DNA from: UBA11986 sp963734955
GTDB lineage: Bacteria; Bacteroidota; Ignavibacteria; UBA10030; UBA6906
Reading direction: 5' to 3'
DNA: 64,000 nucleotides
NCBI GenBank assembly: GCA_963734955.1
Contig: CAVTJO010000008.1
Coordinates: 62,001 to 126,000 of the forward strand
The notes under the pieces were generated by a model. That model had not been told where the DNA came from, searched no databases, and worked only from the letters and a program-made list of their open reading frames with translations. The translations under genes and the position numbers were made by a program. Each line of letters begins with the position of its first letter. The stretch's first letter is position 1. Shown one piece after another: positions 45,434-53,815 of the stretch.

Positions 45434-45620
45434 CCGCCAACATCCTTCGACTCCGCTCAGGATGTCATCAGTGTTTGCTTCTATCCAGGGATGTGGGATT
45501 TGAATGAGTCGTTGCCCAATACTTTGGTAGTGTCTCAGCTTGTGAATCAAAGTCAGGCTGAGCGAAGTCGAAGCCTGTCATGCGAACCAATGTTATCTTT
45601 CGACTCCGTTCAAAGTGACT
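45434..45620. repeat. Three copies of an interspersed CTTCGACTCCGCTCAG-type repeat
   Basis: Copies lie near 45440-45460 (CCTTCGACTCCGCTCAGGAT), 45553-45580 (inverted: GGCTGAGCGAAGTCGAAGCC) and 45599-45617 (TTTCGACTCCGTTCAAAGTG). The unit is an imperfect palindrome that recalls short repeats (CTGAGCGAAGTCGAAG type) found scattered in many bacterial genomes, often next to GTCAT or ATGAC. No transposase is nearby. Confidence 0.7.
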
Positions 45621-45809
45621 GGTGTGCATCTGGGGAATTTGAAATGAGGCACCCTGGAGGAAGACGCCACAGAACACGGGCTTGGCAGTTGCAGTGTACA
45701 TGATCGTACCTCAATCGAGTGGGGTCTATTTCTGCCGTCTCATAAAACGTCACAAGGAAGATGTTGCTGCTGCGGTAACCCGACTGCTTGGATTTTGTCT
45801 CTTCCCAAA

Positions 45810-45835
45810 CAAAAAGCCCGACTAACATCGGGCTT
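45810..45835 (-). terminator. Intrinsic terminator of the sigma/anti-sigma/HEAT/PDZ operon
   Basis: On the minus strand, AAGCCCGA, loop TGTTAG, TCGGGCTT, followed by TTTG. It lies 28 bases after the stop of the PDZ gene. On the plus strand there is no T tract, so it acts on the minus strand. Confidence 0.88.
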
Positions 45836-45862
45836 CTGTCGTTATCTCAGGGGATTAAGCAA

Positions 45863-46855
45863 CTAACTTATCACCTGCGAGAACTTCGACTTCACTTCCT
45901 CCTGAACTCTCTTTGCCTTTGACTCAATCTCGCGTCCGAGATCACGAAGTCTCAGTTCCAGCTTCTGAAGGTCCTTGTTGACTGTCCCCTGATTCCCTTC
46001 GATACGATCTGGGTCGAGTTCTTTCAGCCAGCCCTCCAGATCCCAATGTCTTCGGTGTCGTCGCTCCATGTCGGGCACCTCAAGTGTCAGCGTCGTCCTT
46101 GCCCCCTTCCTGACGATCTCCACATTCGCCTTGTCGCCCTCTTTGTAGTCCCTCAGGCTGTGCGTTACGTCCTGCACATCTTCAATCCTTTCGTCGCCGA
46201 TTTTAGTGATCACATCTCCGGCCTGGAAACCCGCTTTCTCTGCCTTGCTGTCGCTCTCAACTTCCTGCACAAGTACGCCTTTCCCGTCCGGCGCTTCGAA
46301 GTATTTGCCGAGCTGTTTGTTAAGAGAAGAGATGGTCATGCCAAGTTGGGCAGTGTTGCTGAAGATTTGAATGTCCATTCGAGGCATCCGGGGAATTCTC
46401 GGCATCGGGGGCATGCTGTATGAATACGAGTAACTCCGTCCCGGCGGTACCTTGTCGATGGTGGCTGCGAGCGTCGTTCGCTCATCCTTCCTCATCACCA
46501 CAACATCGACCTTCGTTCCGGGCACGATCTTGCGCACTACGTCACGCAACTCATCGGAATCCCCGACCTTCTTGCCATCCACCTCCACGATAATGTCTTC
46601 TTCTTTCAGGCCTGCGCCTTCGGCAGGGCTGTCGTCCATCACTTCATTCACGAGTGCGCCCTCCGTGGTCTTCACGTCCATTGACTTGGCGAGCCTGCGC
46701 GTCATATCCTGCGTTGAGACGCCGAGGTAGCCGGCGCGTTCATCGGGACTTTTCACCAGCACGATTGTTTCTTTGCCTTCGGTGCCGTGGCTGCAGGCCG
46801 TGGTCCCGGGCAGGATCGACAGCACGACGGCGAGGTACAACAGTACAGTCTTCAT
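45863..46855 (-). CDS. Periplasmic lipoprotein with two PDZ domains
   Basis: This 330-residue protein starts at the ATG at 46855 (SD GGAG); the longer frame upstream overlaps the HEAT gene. The lipoprotein-like signal ends LPGTTACS. Two PDZ domains are evident: GYLGVSTQDMTRRLAKSMDV with NEVMDDSPAEGAGLKEEDII, and GKGVLVQEVESDSKAEKAGF with QAGDVITKIGDERIEDVQDV. No protease domain is present, unlike DegP/DegS. A C-terminal helical/charged tail follows. It is the last gene of the ECF operon and could sense or bind unfolded envelope proteins. Function inferred from context. Confidence 0.88.
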   Translation of the reverse strand: MKTVLLYLAVVLSILPGTTACSHGTEGKETIVLVKSPDERAGYLGVSTQDMTRRLAKSMDVKTTEGALVNEVMDDSPAEGAGLKEEDIIVEVDGKKVGDSDELRDVVRKIVPGTKVDVVVMRKDERTTLAATIDKVPPGRSYSYSYSMPPMPRIPRMPRMDIQIFSNTAQLGMTISSLNKQLGKYFEAPDGKGVLVQEVESDSKAEKAGFQAGDVITKIGDERIEDVQDVTHSLRDYKEGDKANVEIVRKGARTTLTLEVPDMERRHRRHWDLEGWLKELDPDRIEGNQGTVNKDLQKLELRLRDLGREIESKAKRVQEEVKSKFSQVIS

Positions 46856-46910
46856 GAGTGATCTCCGAAATGGTTCACTGATTTGGTGTTGGATTTGTGT
46901 CCGTGCAATT

Positions 46911-48116
46911 TCAGTCGTTCTTGTTTCTGAGGATCTGGTAGAGCGCAGTACGGGCACGCTCTCCGCCAATGGTTCCGAGGTAATATACCGCGTCGCTGCG
47001 GAGCTCGTAGTTCTCATGTGAGCGTGCAACACCTGCAAGAAAGTCGACAGCCTTGTCGTTCCCGACGTCGGCAATGGTATAGAGAATGTTCTCCAGTCTG
47101 TTCTTCTGCGATCCCGGGATGGAATTGAACAGGGAGATCAACGCATCCACGGACTTGTTCTTGTCCTTGTTTGTCCTGCCGATGAACTCGATGGCGACAT
47201 CCTGGATTCGCTCGTTTGTATCCTTCTTTGCAAGATCGAGGAATACCGGCATCACGTCGAAGTTTTTGAAGTCGGAGAGAACCTCGATGGCTGCCTCGCG
47301 GAGGCGAATGTTCTGACTCCGGTCGAGTGCGACATCCTTCAGAGTCTGGAATGATGTTTCATCCTCCTTGGTGTCGCCGATCGCGTAGAGTGCATCCAGC
47401 CGGACACGCGTTTCCGGGTCAAGTTTCTCGTCGCTGTTCACGCTCCACATGGCGATCGAAGGAATACTCATTGACATTGACGGAAGACGGAGAGGCCGGG
47501 GAGTAAAGCTGCGGGACAATTGTCTGCTCAGCCTGCGCTCCATCGCCTCGGCTTTTCTTAGCTGTACATCTGCAGAAGCTGTGCCCCGCGTGATGGAATA
47601 AGCGTATGCGTGCGGCGATGTGGAAACCGTGATGCGTGTGCTATCACCATCCGAAGATGACACCACGACCATCGGATCGAGGTTCCCGAGGTCGGCAACA
47701 GCATCATCCATGTACCGGCTTTTGGGAAATTTCTCCATGAACCGCTCGTATGCGACGACAGCTTTCTTCCTGTCGATGTGGGACAGGGCGTACGCACTCC
47801 AATATTCGGCATCGTCAACGTAATCGCTCTTGGAGTACCGTGAAGTCAATTCGGTGAACTTCTTGATGGCGTCATTCCACCGCTCGTCAAGAACGGCATC
47901 GTATCCTTCCTTGTACGTTTTGTATGCGGGGTCCTTCGTGTTGTCGTCGGACTCTTCCGCCGCCGAGAGTTCGGTGAACGAGGGGGGCAAGGGAGTGGTG
48001 CGCAGACTTCGCGGTTGCGTGAATGGTCGCGGTGAGGATGCAACTTGCTGGGCGTCTGCTGCTGCCGGAAATGCAATTGCTCCCGACAAGAGAATTGTAA
48101 CGAGTGAATGGTTCAT
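46911..48116 (-). CDS. Secreted TPR/HEAT-repeat protein
   Basis: This 401-residue protein starts at the ATG at 48116 with AAGGA upstream; the longer upstream frame would overlap the anti-sigma gene. A signal peptide ends AAADAQ. A TPR-like part (YKTYKEGYDAVLDERWNDAI, KFTELTSRYSKSDYV, VAYERFMEKFPKSRYMDDAV, the outer-membrane lipoprotein BamD/YbgF style) is followed by HEAT-like repeats (RLREAAIEVLSDFKNFD, RIQDVAIEFIGRTN, ELRSDAVYYLGTIGGERA). It lies between the anti-sigma and PDZ genes and probably belongs to the same stress operon. Confidence 0.85.
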   Translation of the reverse strand: MNHSLVTILLSGAIAFPAAADAQQVASSPRPFTQPRSLRTTPLPPSFTELSAAEESDDNTKDPAYKTYKEGYDAVLDERWNDAIKKFTELTSRYSKSDYVDDAEYWSAYALSHIDRKKAVVAYERFMEKFPKSRYMDDAVADLGNLDPMVVVSSSDGDSTRITVSTSPHAYAYSITRGTASADVQLRKAEAMERRLSRQLSRSFTPRPLRLPSMSMSIPSIAMWSVNSDEKLDPETRVRLDALYAIGDTKEDETSFQTLKDVALDRSQNIRLREAAIEVLSDFKNFDVMPVFLDLAKKDTNERIQDVAIEFIGRTNKDKNKSVDALISLFNSIPGSQKNRLENILYTIADVGNDKAVDFLAGVARSHENYELRSDAVYYLGTIGGERARTALYQILRNKND

Positions 48117-48129
48117 GGGAATCCTTGTG

Positions 48130-48975
48130 TTATCGTCGTTCGCTTGCGTACATGAATCTGGCGGAGTCATACATGGCCTCCGCCATCCGGATTTTAAATA
48201 ACAGGTTCTCCTGGTGAATACCGCTCCGGACGATTTCGACGTTCGGCACATCATGCCGCTCTCCGGTGTTTGCCACCTCGATCAGGATTTTTTCCAGATC
48301 GTTCATCACCTCTCGTGATTGTGGATCGATCGGCTGACGTCTCAAATACCGCGCCTCACGAATGAGATTACGCGAGACACGCCGCTCGGCTGAGAGATCA
48401 AGCGGCTCGCTCTGATCCGTCCTCAGGTTGGCCAGTCCCACAAGTAGCATTTTGGATTTTCTGAAATAATCGCCGACGCGCTCGGGACGCACGCCAAGTT
48501 GCTGCATTGCTGCTTCGTCCGACGAGACCGGCGTGGCGCGATGCTCGAGCGGAACGGCATTGGACTTGAGTGCCACATCGCGTTGTTCAGGAGTTCGGAA
48601 GGTCCAGAATCCAAACGCCAGGAGAACCAACGCAATCCCCCCGCCGATTGTGAACGTGTACTTCGGACGGAGAAGCAGGAGGTCTTCCAACCAGGCAATT
48701 ACTTCCGCTAATTGCCCTCCATGCTGTTGCTCCCCTGACCCGGTCTTCTCGATGATGGTGGATGCGAATTGGTCCCAGAATTGTTCCGACCGTTCCTCAC
48801 TTGCTTCTGCTGCAGGCGAGGGCATCAATCCAAGGGTTGTCCGCATGTGCTCAAGCTCGGTCGCACACTCCGTGCATCCGGCCACATGAGTGTCAACAGC
48901 CGATCGTTCATCCGGGGAAAGTTCGTCCCGCAGATACTCATACAGCAGGAGTTGGACGGTTCTGTGGTTGTTCAT
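48130..48975 (-). CDS. Anti-sigma factor with zinc-finger (ZAS) domain
   Basis: This 281-residue membrane protein starts at the ATG at 48975, overlapping the sigma-factor stop (ATGA, 48972-48975). The N-terminal cytoplasmic part has the ZAS motif HVAGCTEC (His-x3-Cys-x2-Cys). One membrane helix (FTIGGGIALVLLAFGFW) follows, then a periplasmic C-terminus. This is the standard layout that sequesters an ECF sigma until a periplasmic signal triggers proteolysis or release. The long C-terminal helical region may sense the signal. Confidence 0.92.
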   Translation of the reverse strand: MNNHRTVQLLLYEYLRDELSPDERSAVDTHVAGCTECATELEHMRTTLGLMPSPAAEASEERSEQFWDQFASTIIEKTGSGEQQHGGQLAEVIAWLEDLLLLRPKYTFTIGGGIALVLLAFGFWTFRTPEQRDVALKSNAVPLEHRATPVSSDEAAMQQLGVRPERVGDYFRKSKMLLVGLANLRTDQSEPLDLSAERRVSRNLIREARYLRRQPIDPQSREVMNDLEKILIEVANTGERHDVPNVEIVRSGIHQENLLFKIRMAEAMYDSARFMYASERR

Positions 48976-49544
48976 GCTCCGCTCTCCTGGAGAAAGAGCA
49001 ACTTGCTTCTCATTTTCCTCAGCCCCCTGAACAAATGTGTCTTCACTGTTCCTTCCGAGCACCTGAGGATTTCACTCACCTGTCTGGTAGACAGTCCGTC
49101 CAGATGCCGGAGGATGACCACTGCTCTCTGCAGTGTTGGCAGTTCGTGCAATGCTCTCTCGATGTGCTCCCGTCGCTCCGATTCTTCGGCGTTGTTCTCG
49201 TGCACTGCCAGGTTGGTTGCTGCATCATCCATAACATCAACGGTGCGTTCGGACTTCCGCTTGTGTTGCTTCAGGTGATTGAGTGCCAGGTTCGTGGTGA
49301 TCCTGTAGAGCCAGGTGCCGAACCCGGCGTCACCCCGGAACGATGACAGCGAGGCATGCACCTTGACGAACACTTCCTGGGAAATCTCTTCTGCACGATC
49401 ATGGTCTCCCACAAAGCCAAAGGCAATGTTGTACGTCTTCTTCATATGTCGCTCGACCAGTCCGCGAAACGCGCGCTGGCTTCCTGCCTTGGCCTCAAGG
49501 ATAAGTTGCTGCTCGCCCGGGACAGGTTCGTCAGCAGCGGTCAT
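48972..49544 (-). CDS. ECF (RpoE-type) sigma factor
   Basis: This 190-residue protein runs from the ATG at 49544; a TTG at 49574 would extend it by ten residues. Region 2 has FRGLVERHMKKTYNIAFGFV, HDRAEEISQEVFVKVHASL and GFGTWLYRITTNLALNHLK. Region 4 has LHELPTLQRAVVILRHLDG and STRQVSEILRCSEGTVKTHL, a helix-turn-helix that binds the -35 element. It is the first gene of the operon that includes its anti-sigma factor. Such operons are usually autoregulated; the promoter was not identified with confidence. Confidence 0.95.
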   Translation of the reverse strand: MTAADEPVPGEQQLILEAKAGSQRAFRGLVERHMKKTYNIAFGFVGDHDRAEEISQEVFVKVHASLSSFRGDAGFGTWLYRITTNLALNHLKQHKRKSERTVDVMDDAATNLAVHENNAEESERREHIERALHELPTLQRAVVILRHLDGLSTRQVSEILRCSEGTVKTHLFRGLRKMRSKLLFLQESGA

Positions 49545-49898
49545 GCGCAGACCTGTGTGCGATGTGGGTTCCAAAGGTTAGACAGCAGGCAAATGCCAAC
49601 GGTTGACGTGGATTTCTCATTTATACGAGAGATTACCGTGGGAATGTTGCGCGGGAATGAATAGTCCTCAAGTGCGAACCAGGGACATTGAACACAGAAG
49701 ACGCCCCTGCCCCCTTGGCTGAGCTTACAGTGGTCAGGCGGGGAGGGTCTCTATTTCGATTTGCAGGAATCGGTGGTTTCACCGTAATCAGTGTTCGCTC
49801 CCATGTCGGGACTCAGAGATTGGTCGCCTTGCTTTTCCACTTGTGCATGGGTATATTTTGCAGGCCTTTGACAGTCCATTCTCACTTCCTGAATCTCC
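49545..49898. other. 354-base intergenic region between divergent sigma and EthD genes
   Basis: It should contain the promoter of the ECF operon (minus strand) and contains a clear promoter for the EthD gene (49829-49857, plus strand). On the minus strand a TATAAA occurs near 49619-49624, but no good -35 matches it. No other gene is seen. Confidence 0.5.
49829..49857 (+). promoter_or_regulatory. Sigma-70-type promoter for the EthD-like gene
   Basis: TTGCTT (49829-49834), 17 bases, TATATT (49852-49857), 41 bases before the ATG at 49899. Same spacer and -10 as the promoters at 10513 and 22282. Confidence 0.65.
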
Positions 49899-50225
49899 AT
49901 GACCAAACTCATCGCGTTGTACCGCAAACCCCCTGATCCTGCAGAATTCGACAAACACTATTTTGAGATTCACACGCCGCTGGTGAGAAGGTACCCCGGC
50001 CTTCGCAAGCTGGAGATTCTCCGGGTCACCGGTGCCCCCATCGGTGAGACCAAGTATCATATTCTTTGTGCAATGTCGTTCGACAGCAAGGAGGCGATGG
50101 ACTCGGCGCTTGCATCGCCCGAAGGCAAGGCGTTGCCCGTGATCTTGTGAGCTTTTGCGGCGGATGTCGTGACGGTGTTGTGGGAGAAACAATCTCCTGA
50201 GCTCCGTAGGGAGCGAAGGATCTGA
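49899..50225 (+). CDS. EthD-family small protein (two compensating indels)
   Basis: The start MTKLIALYRKPPDPAEFDKH is the usual EthD-family beginning and HYFEIHTPLVRRYPGLRKLE is its core. As sequenced, a stop occurs at 50148-50150. Restoring one G at 50135 (GG read as G) and removing one T from TTTT at 50153-50156 gives KALARDLVSFAADVVTVLWE, with the same frame resuming to a stop at 50225. The repaired protein has 108 residues, the normal family length. EthD proteins form ferredoxin-like dimers of unclear role. The two indels cancel out, which suggests read error. Confidence 0.8.
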
Positions 50226-50241
50226 ACAACACAGGCAATCC

Positions 50242-50568
50242 ATGTCCGACCATTTCTACGTCTACATCCTGACCAACAAGTCGAGGACACTCTACATCGG
50301 GTACACAAACGATTTGTACGAACGCGTGATAGAACACAGGCAGAAAAAGGGGACAGCATTCACTGCCCGTTACAACATCAACAAGCTCCTCTACTGGGAA
50401 ACCTACGGATGCGACCGGGACGCGCTCGACGAGGAAAAACAACTGAAGGGTTGGACGCGAGCAAAGAAGATCGACCTCATCAACATGATGAATCCAACTT
50501 GGAGAGATTTGAGTGAGGGATGGGAGAACAGAAGGAGCGTTCGAGCAGGCTATCATTTCAACTCATGA
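50242..50568 (+). CDS. GIY-YIG endonuclease-domain protein (UPF0213/YhbQ-like)
   Basis: This 108-residue single-domain protein has the GIY-YIG signature split as YVYILTNKSRTLYIGYTND, the catalytic Arg/Glu-type segment (DLYERVIEHRQKKGTAFTAR), and EEKQLKGWTRAKKIDLI near the end. Many bacterial genomes have short orphan members of this family with unknown roles, possibly DNA repair. It follows the EthD gene by 16 bases. Confidence 0.92.
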   Translation: MSDHFYVYILTNKSRTLYIGYTNDLYERVIEHRQKKGTAFTARYNINKLLYWETYGCDRDALDEEKQLKGWTRAKKIDLINMMNPTWRDLSEGWENRRSVRAGYHFNS

Positions 50569-50698
50569 ACGACTTCGCACCGCAGCCAAATCCAAGGCTG
50601 ACGATTGCACAGCAATTGTTATCAGAGGATGACGTTAGTTCATGTTAGGATCAGACCCTTCGTCCCTTCGAAATCGGGACTCAGGGAAGGGAAAGAGA

Positions 50699-51550
50699 AT
50701 GAACAAATACGCAGGCAAGGATCTCAGCTTCAACAATCTCCTCTACACTAAAGGCAACTGGCGGGCGACAATCACCATCAATCGTCCGAAGGTGTACAAT
50801 TGCCTGAACCTCGAGACGCTACAGGAACTCGGCGCCGCGTTTCAGGATGCGTCGTGGGATGATAATGTTGCCGTGATTATTCTGACCGGTGCGGGCGACA
50901 AGGCCTTTTGTACCGGCGCCGACATGAAAGAGTGGAATGACTCCTTCCTCGAAGCGCCGAACGATTTTTACAAATGGATGGGCGTGTTCATCGAAACGTT
51001 CGAGCGTCTGCGGAATATCGGCAAGCCGACGATTGCACGTCTCAATGGCATGGTGGTCGGCGGCGGCAATGAACTCCAGATGTCGTGTGATCTTGCGATT
51101 GCAGCGAGCGATATCTACTTCGGCCACGCGGGCACGTCACGTGGCAGTGTTGCCTCGGCGGGAGCAACACAATGGCTTCCTCTCATCATTGGAGAGCGTC
51201 GGGCGAGGGAGATGCTGTTGTTGAATGAACGTATTCCGGCGAAGAAGGCACTTGAATGGGGACTCATCAATGAGGTTGTTCCGAGAAAGAAACTTGACAA
51301 GGCAGTTGATGTCATGGCTGAGAAGCTTGTGAACAAGCTCCCGGAATGCACCCGCTACACGAAACAACAACTGAACTTCTGGCGTGATTTTTCCTGGGCC
51401 CTTACTGTCGGCCACTTGCGCGATTGGCTCACGGTGCATACATCGGCATTGGAAATACAGGAAGGCATCAAAGCCTTCAACGAGAAACGCGAGATAGATT
51501 ACAAGGCCCTGCGGAGAACGATGGCCCGCTCCGATAAGAAAGCAAGGTGA
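50699..51550 (+). CDS. Enoyl-CoA hydratase/isomerase family protein
   Basis: This 283-residue protein is started at the ATG at 50699 (SD GGGAAGGGAAAG). The crotonase fold is evident from KVYNCLNLETLQEL, the oxyanion-hole segment DKAFCTGADMKEWN and the second one NGMVVGGGNELQMSCDLAIA. The catalytic-position stretch is GTSRGSVASAGATQWLP. The relation within the family is unclear: it lacks the usual PGAGGTQ motif of short-chain enoyl-CoA hydratases and resembles the MenB/BamA-type group in some segments. It is the first of three crotonases between here and 60332. The next gene starts five bases after the stop. Confidence 0.88.
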   Translation: MNKYAGKDLSFNNLLYTKGNWRATITINRPKVYNCLNLETLQELGAAFQDASWDDNVAVIILTGAGDKAFCTGADMKEWNDSFLEAPNDFYKWMGVFIETFERLRNIGKPTIARLNGMVVGGGNELQMSCDLAIAASDIYFGHAGTSRGSVASAGATQWLPLIIGERRAREMLLLNERIPAKKALEWGLINEVVPRKKLDKAVDVMAEKLVNKLPECTRYTKQQLNFWRDFSWALTVGHLRDWLTVHTSALEIQEGIKAFNEKREIDYKALRRTMARSDKKAR

Positions 51551-51554
51551 ACCC

Positions 51555-53597
51555 ATGATGGTCACTCAATCCAGCGTTTTTGGGGGTGGCGCGGTTGGTA
51601 CATGCAATTTCACGGGGAGCGGGAGTTGGTTCCGGTTGAGTGTCGTCGCACATTGCCCCCCCTTCCTTCTGTTGTCATTCGTTCTTCCCCTTGTGGGATG
51701 TTCCTCGTCAGTGCAGGTCGGCGAGTGGGAATTCACCGGTGGGCCCTACGGACAGAATATTTCCACGGTCTTCGTGGATAAACGTTACGGGCCTGACCTC
51801 CTTGCCGGACTTTCCACAGGAGAGGTGTTCTCGTCCGCGGATGACGGTGTCACGTGGACGAAACTCTCAACGATCCGGACAAACAGTCCGATCTTTCGTT
51901 TCATCCGAAACCCCGATGACTCCAGACAGTTGTTCGCGGCAACGGGGTCAGGACTGTTCATGTCCGCAGACTCGGCAAGATCGTGGAATCTTGTGGTGGT
52001 TGATTCGGGCGCTGTGAATGCATCGTCACACGTGCTTGCCATTGAACCATACAACACACTTATCATGTATGCAGGGCTTGCCGGGCACGGGATGTATAAA
52101 TCCACGGACGGCGGGGAAGGTTGGACTCCCTGCAACAATGGCCTTGATTCACTGGCCGTTCCTGCCTCAGACGTTCTGGATATCGCGATCGATCCATCTC
52201 GACCCGACAACCTGTATGCAGCGATCAAGGGAATCGGGATTGCGAGGTCGGTGGATGCTGGCTCCAACTGGGTGAAGCTCACTGCTATTGTCGGATCCGG
52301 GGGCGTGGCGCCGACCAGCATTGTCCTGAACGCGAGGTCATCAGGGGTTGTATGTTTTGGAATGGAAGCCGGAGCAATTTACAAATCGACTGACGCTGGA
52401 GAGACGTGGAGCCCCAGCCGCTTTGGAACGGGAAGCAACAAACCGGTGCAATTGGTGATTCATCCAGGAGACCCGGAGGTTCTTTACGCCGGCACCGAGA
52501 ATGATGTGCTGGTCTCATCCGATTTCGGCACGACGTGGAAGTCCATAGCCGGCAACATTCCCCATGTGGCCACATCAATTGCTGTTGCACAAGCCGAGCC
52601 TGTTCCTGTTCTGTATGCCTATGGGGAAGGGATTGGCCTGAGCCGTTCAAGCGACAATGGTTCGTCGTGGATTTCCAGCGAAGCGCATCTCGGAGGCTCA
52701 ACGGTGAGTGTTATTGAAGGAAGCAGGCGCGGTGATGTGGTGTATGCAGTTGCAGGTGCGTCCGTGCATCGGTGGAACCTGCAGCGTGGAATGTGGGGAT
52801 CTGCAAGCAATGGACTCAGCGGTGGCACGATTTCGTGCATTGCGCTTGACGCAGATTCGTCATCGACGGTCTATGCCGCAACGCCAACAGGGATTTTTAG
52901 GACAACAGATGCCGGAACCTCGTGGGCTGCCGGTTCGGCTCAGATGCGGGGGAAACCCATTACCCTGATCGCAACCCACCCGAACTTCAAGACCCGTATT
53001 CTTCTTGAGAGCGAAACCGCTCTCTTTATCTCGACCGACAGGGGCTCAACCTGGGACCCGGCCAAACCACTGAGTGGGCGATATTATATTCACGGATTCA
53101 CGTTCAGTAACAGTGACGCCGGGTTTGTTCTTGGTGGAACCAGGGGGAACGGCGTGCTCATCTCGTCGAATGGGGGAATCTCCTGGGGATCCAACCGCTA
53201 TGGCCTGGAATCAAACGACGTCAACGCGGTAACACTCGATGAGAAGGACAGACAAACGCTCTTTGCATGGACAGCACAAGGTGGAGGGTTTCGATCCACG
53301 GACATGGGGCTTGTGTGGAACCGGTACTCACCTCCCTGGCAGCCAGGTGAAAAGGTGAGCATTGTTTTCGACCGTTACAACCCTACCGAAATTGTTGCGC
53401 TCGTCGGGCTCAACAGGCTGTACTATTCTCTTTCCGGGGGAGCAACGTGGTTCCCCATTCCTGTCAAGCCGCTGGATGGTGATGTCTCATCTGTTTATTG
53501 GAACTCAGAGACTGCGATTCTCTATGTGGGGCTACAACACGCCGGAGTATTCCGGGTTTCGTTGAAGGAGTATTTGAGAAAGTTGTTCGAGGAATAA
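51555..53597 (+). CDS. Secreted lipoprotein beta-propeller (BNR/sortilin-like repeats)
   Basis: This 680-residue protein has a lipoprotein signal ending PLVGCSS. Many repeats with the Asp-box/BNR pattern S-x-D-x-G-x-T-W follow, for example SADDGVTWTKLS, STDAGETWSPS, SSDNGSSWISS and STDRGSTWDPA. This is a VPS10/sortilin or photosystem-stability HCF136-like propeller of about ten blades. Such lipoproteins often serve as surface-exposed or periplasmic binding or glycosidase-like proteins; the substrate is unknown. It follows the crotonase by five bases and may be in the same transcript. Confidence 0.85.
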   Translation: MMVTQSSVFGGGAVGTCNFTGSGSWFRLSVVAHCPPFLLLSFVLPLVGCSSSVQVGEWEFTGGPYGQNISTVFVDKRYGPDLLAGLSTGEVFSSADDGVTWTKLSTIRTNSPIFRFIRNPDDSRQLFAATGSGLFMSADSARSWNLVVVDSGAVNASSHVLAIEPYNTLIMYAGLAGHGMYKSTDGGEGWTPCNNGLDSLAVPASDVLDIAIDPSRPDNLYAAIKGIGIARSVDAGSNWVKLTAIVGSGGVAPTSIVLNARSSGVVCFGMEAGAIYKSTDAGETWSPSRFGTGSNKPVQLVIHPGDPEVLYAGTENDVLVSSDFGTTWKSIAGNIPHVATSIAVAQAEPVPVLYAYGEGIGLSRSSDNGSSWISSEAHLGGSTVSVIEGSRRGDVVYAVAGASVHRWNLQRGMWGSASNGLSGGTISCIALDADSSSTVYAATPTGIFRTTDAGTSWAAGSAQMRGKPITLIATHPNFKTRILLESETALFISTDRGSTWDPAKPLSGRYYIHGFTFSNSDAGFVLGGTRGNGVLISSNGGISWGSNRYGLESNDVNAVTLDEKDRQTLFAWTAQGGGFRSTDMGLVWNRYSPPWQPGEKVSIVFDRYNPTEIVALVGLNRLYYSLSGGATWFPIPVKPLDGDVSSVYWNSETAILYVGLQHAGVFRVSLKEYLRKLFEE

Positions 53598-53815
53598 CGG
53601 CGCAGATTGATCCGCGTCAAGGGTCGGCTCAAGCCGATTCCAATTCATCAAATCTTTACAACCCTCAGCGTCAACTGATCGAGGGCCCTCCTCGGCATTC
53701 GCCAAGTCCATTGTGAATATGTTCGTAATGGTACAAACGCAAGTAGCGGCTGTTTCATCACAACAAAAAAGTCCGTACTTTGATCACAAATATTAATCTC
53801 CGATTGGATTTGACC

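Larger units (their letters stand above)
45206..45862. other. 657-base gene-poor region with interspersed repeats and a terminator
   Basis: No open frame here has a convincing ribosome-binding site or protein homology. It contains copies of a short imperfect palindrome (see repeat entry at 45434-45620) and, at its right end, the terminator for the PDZ gene (45810-45835). The part next to 45205 must contain the aldehyde dehydrogenase promoter; no clear -10/-35 was seen. Confidence 0.6.

Noticed and set aside
45186..45503. Plus-strand open frames in the repeat region (about 105-115 codons)
   Set aside because: They cross the repeats, lack SD sites and encode nothing recognisable.
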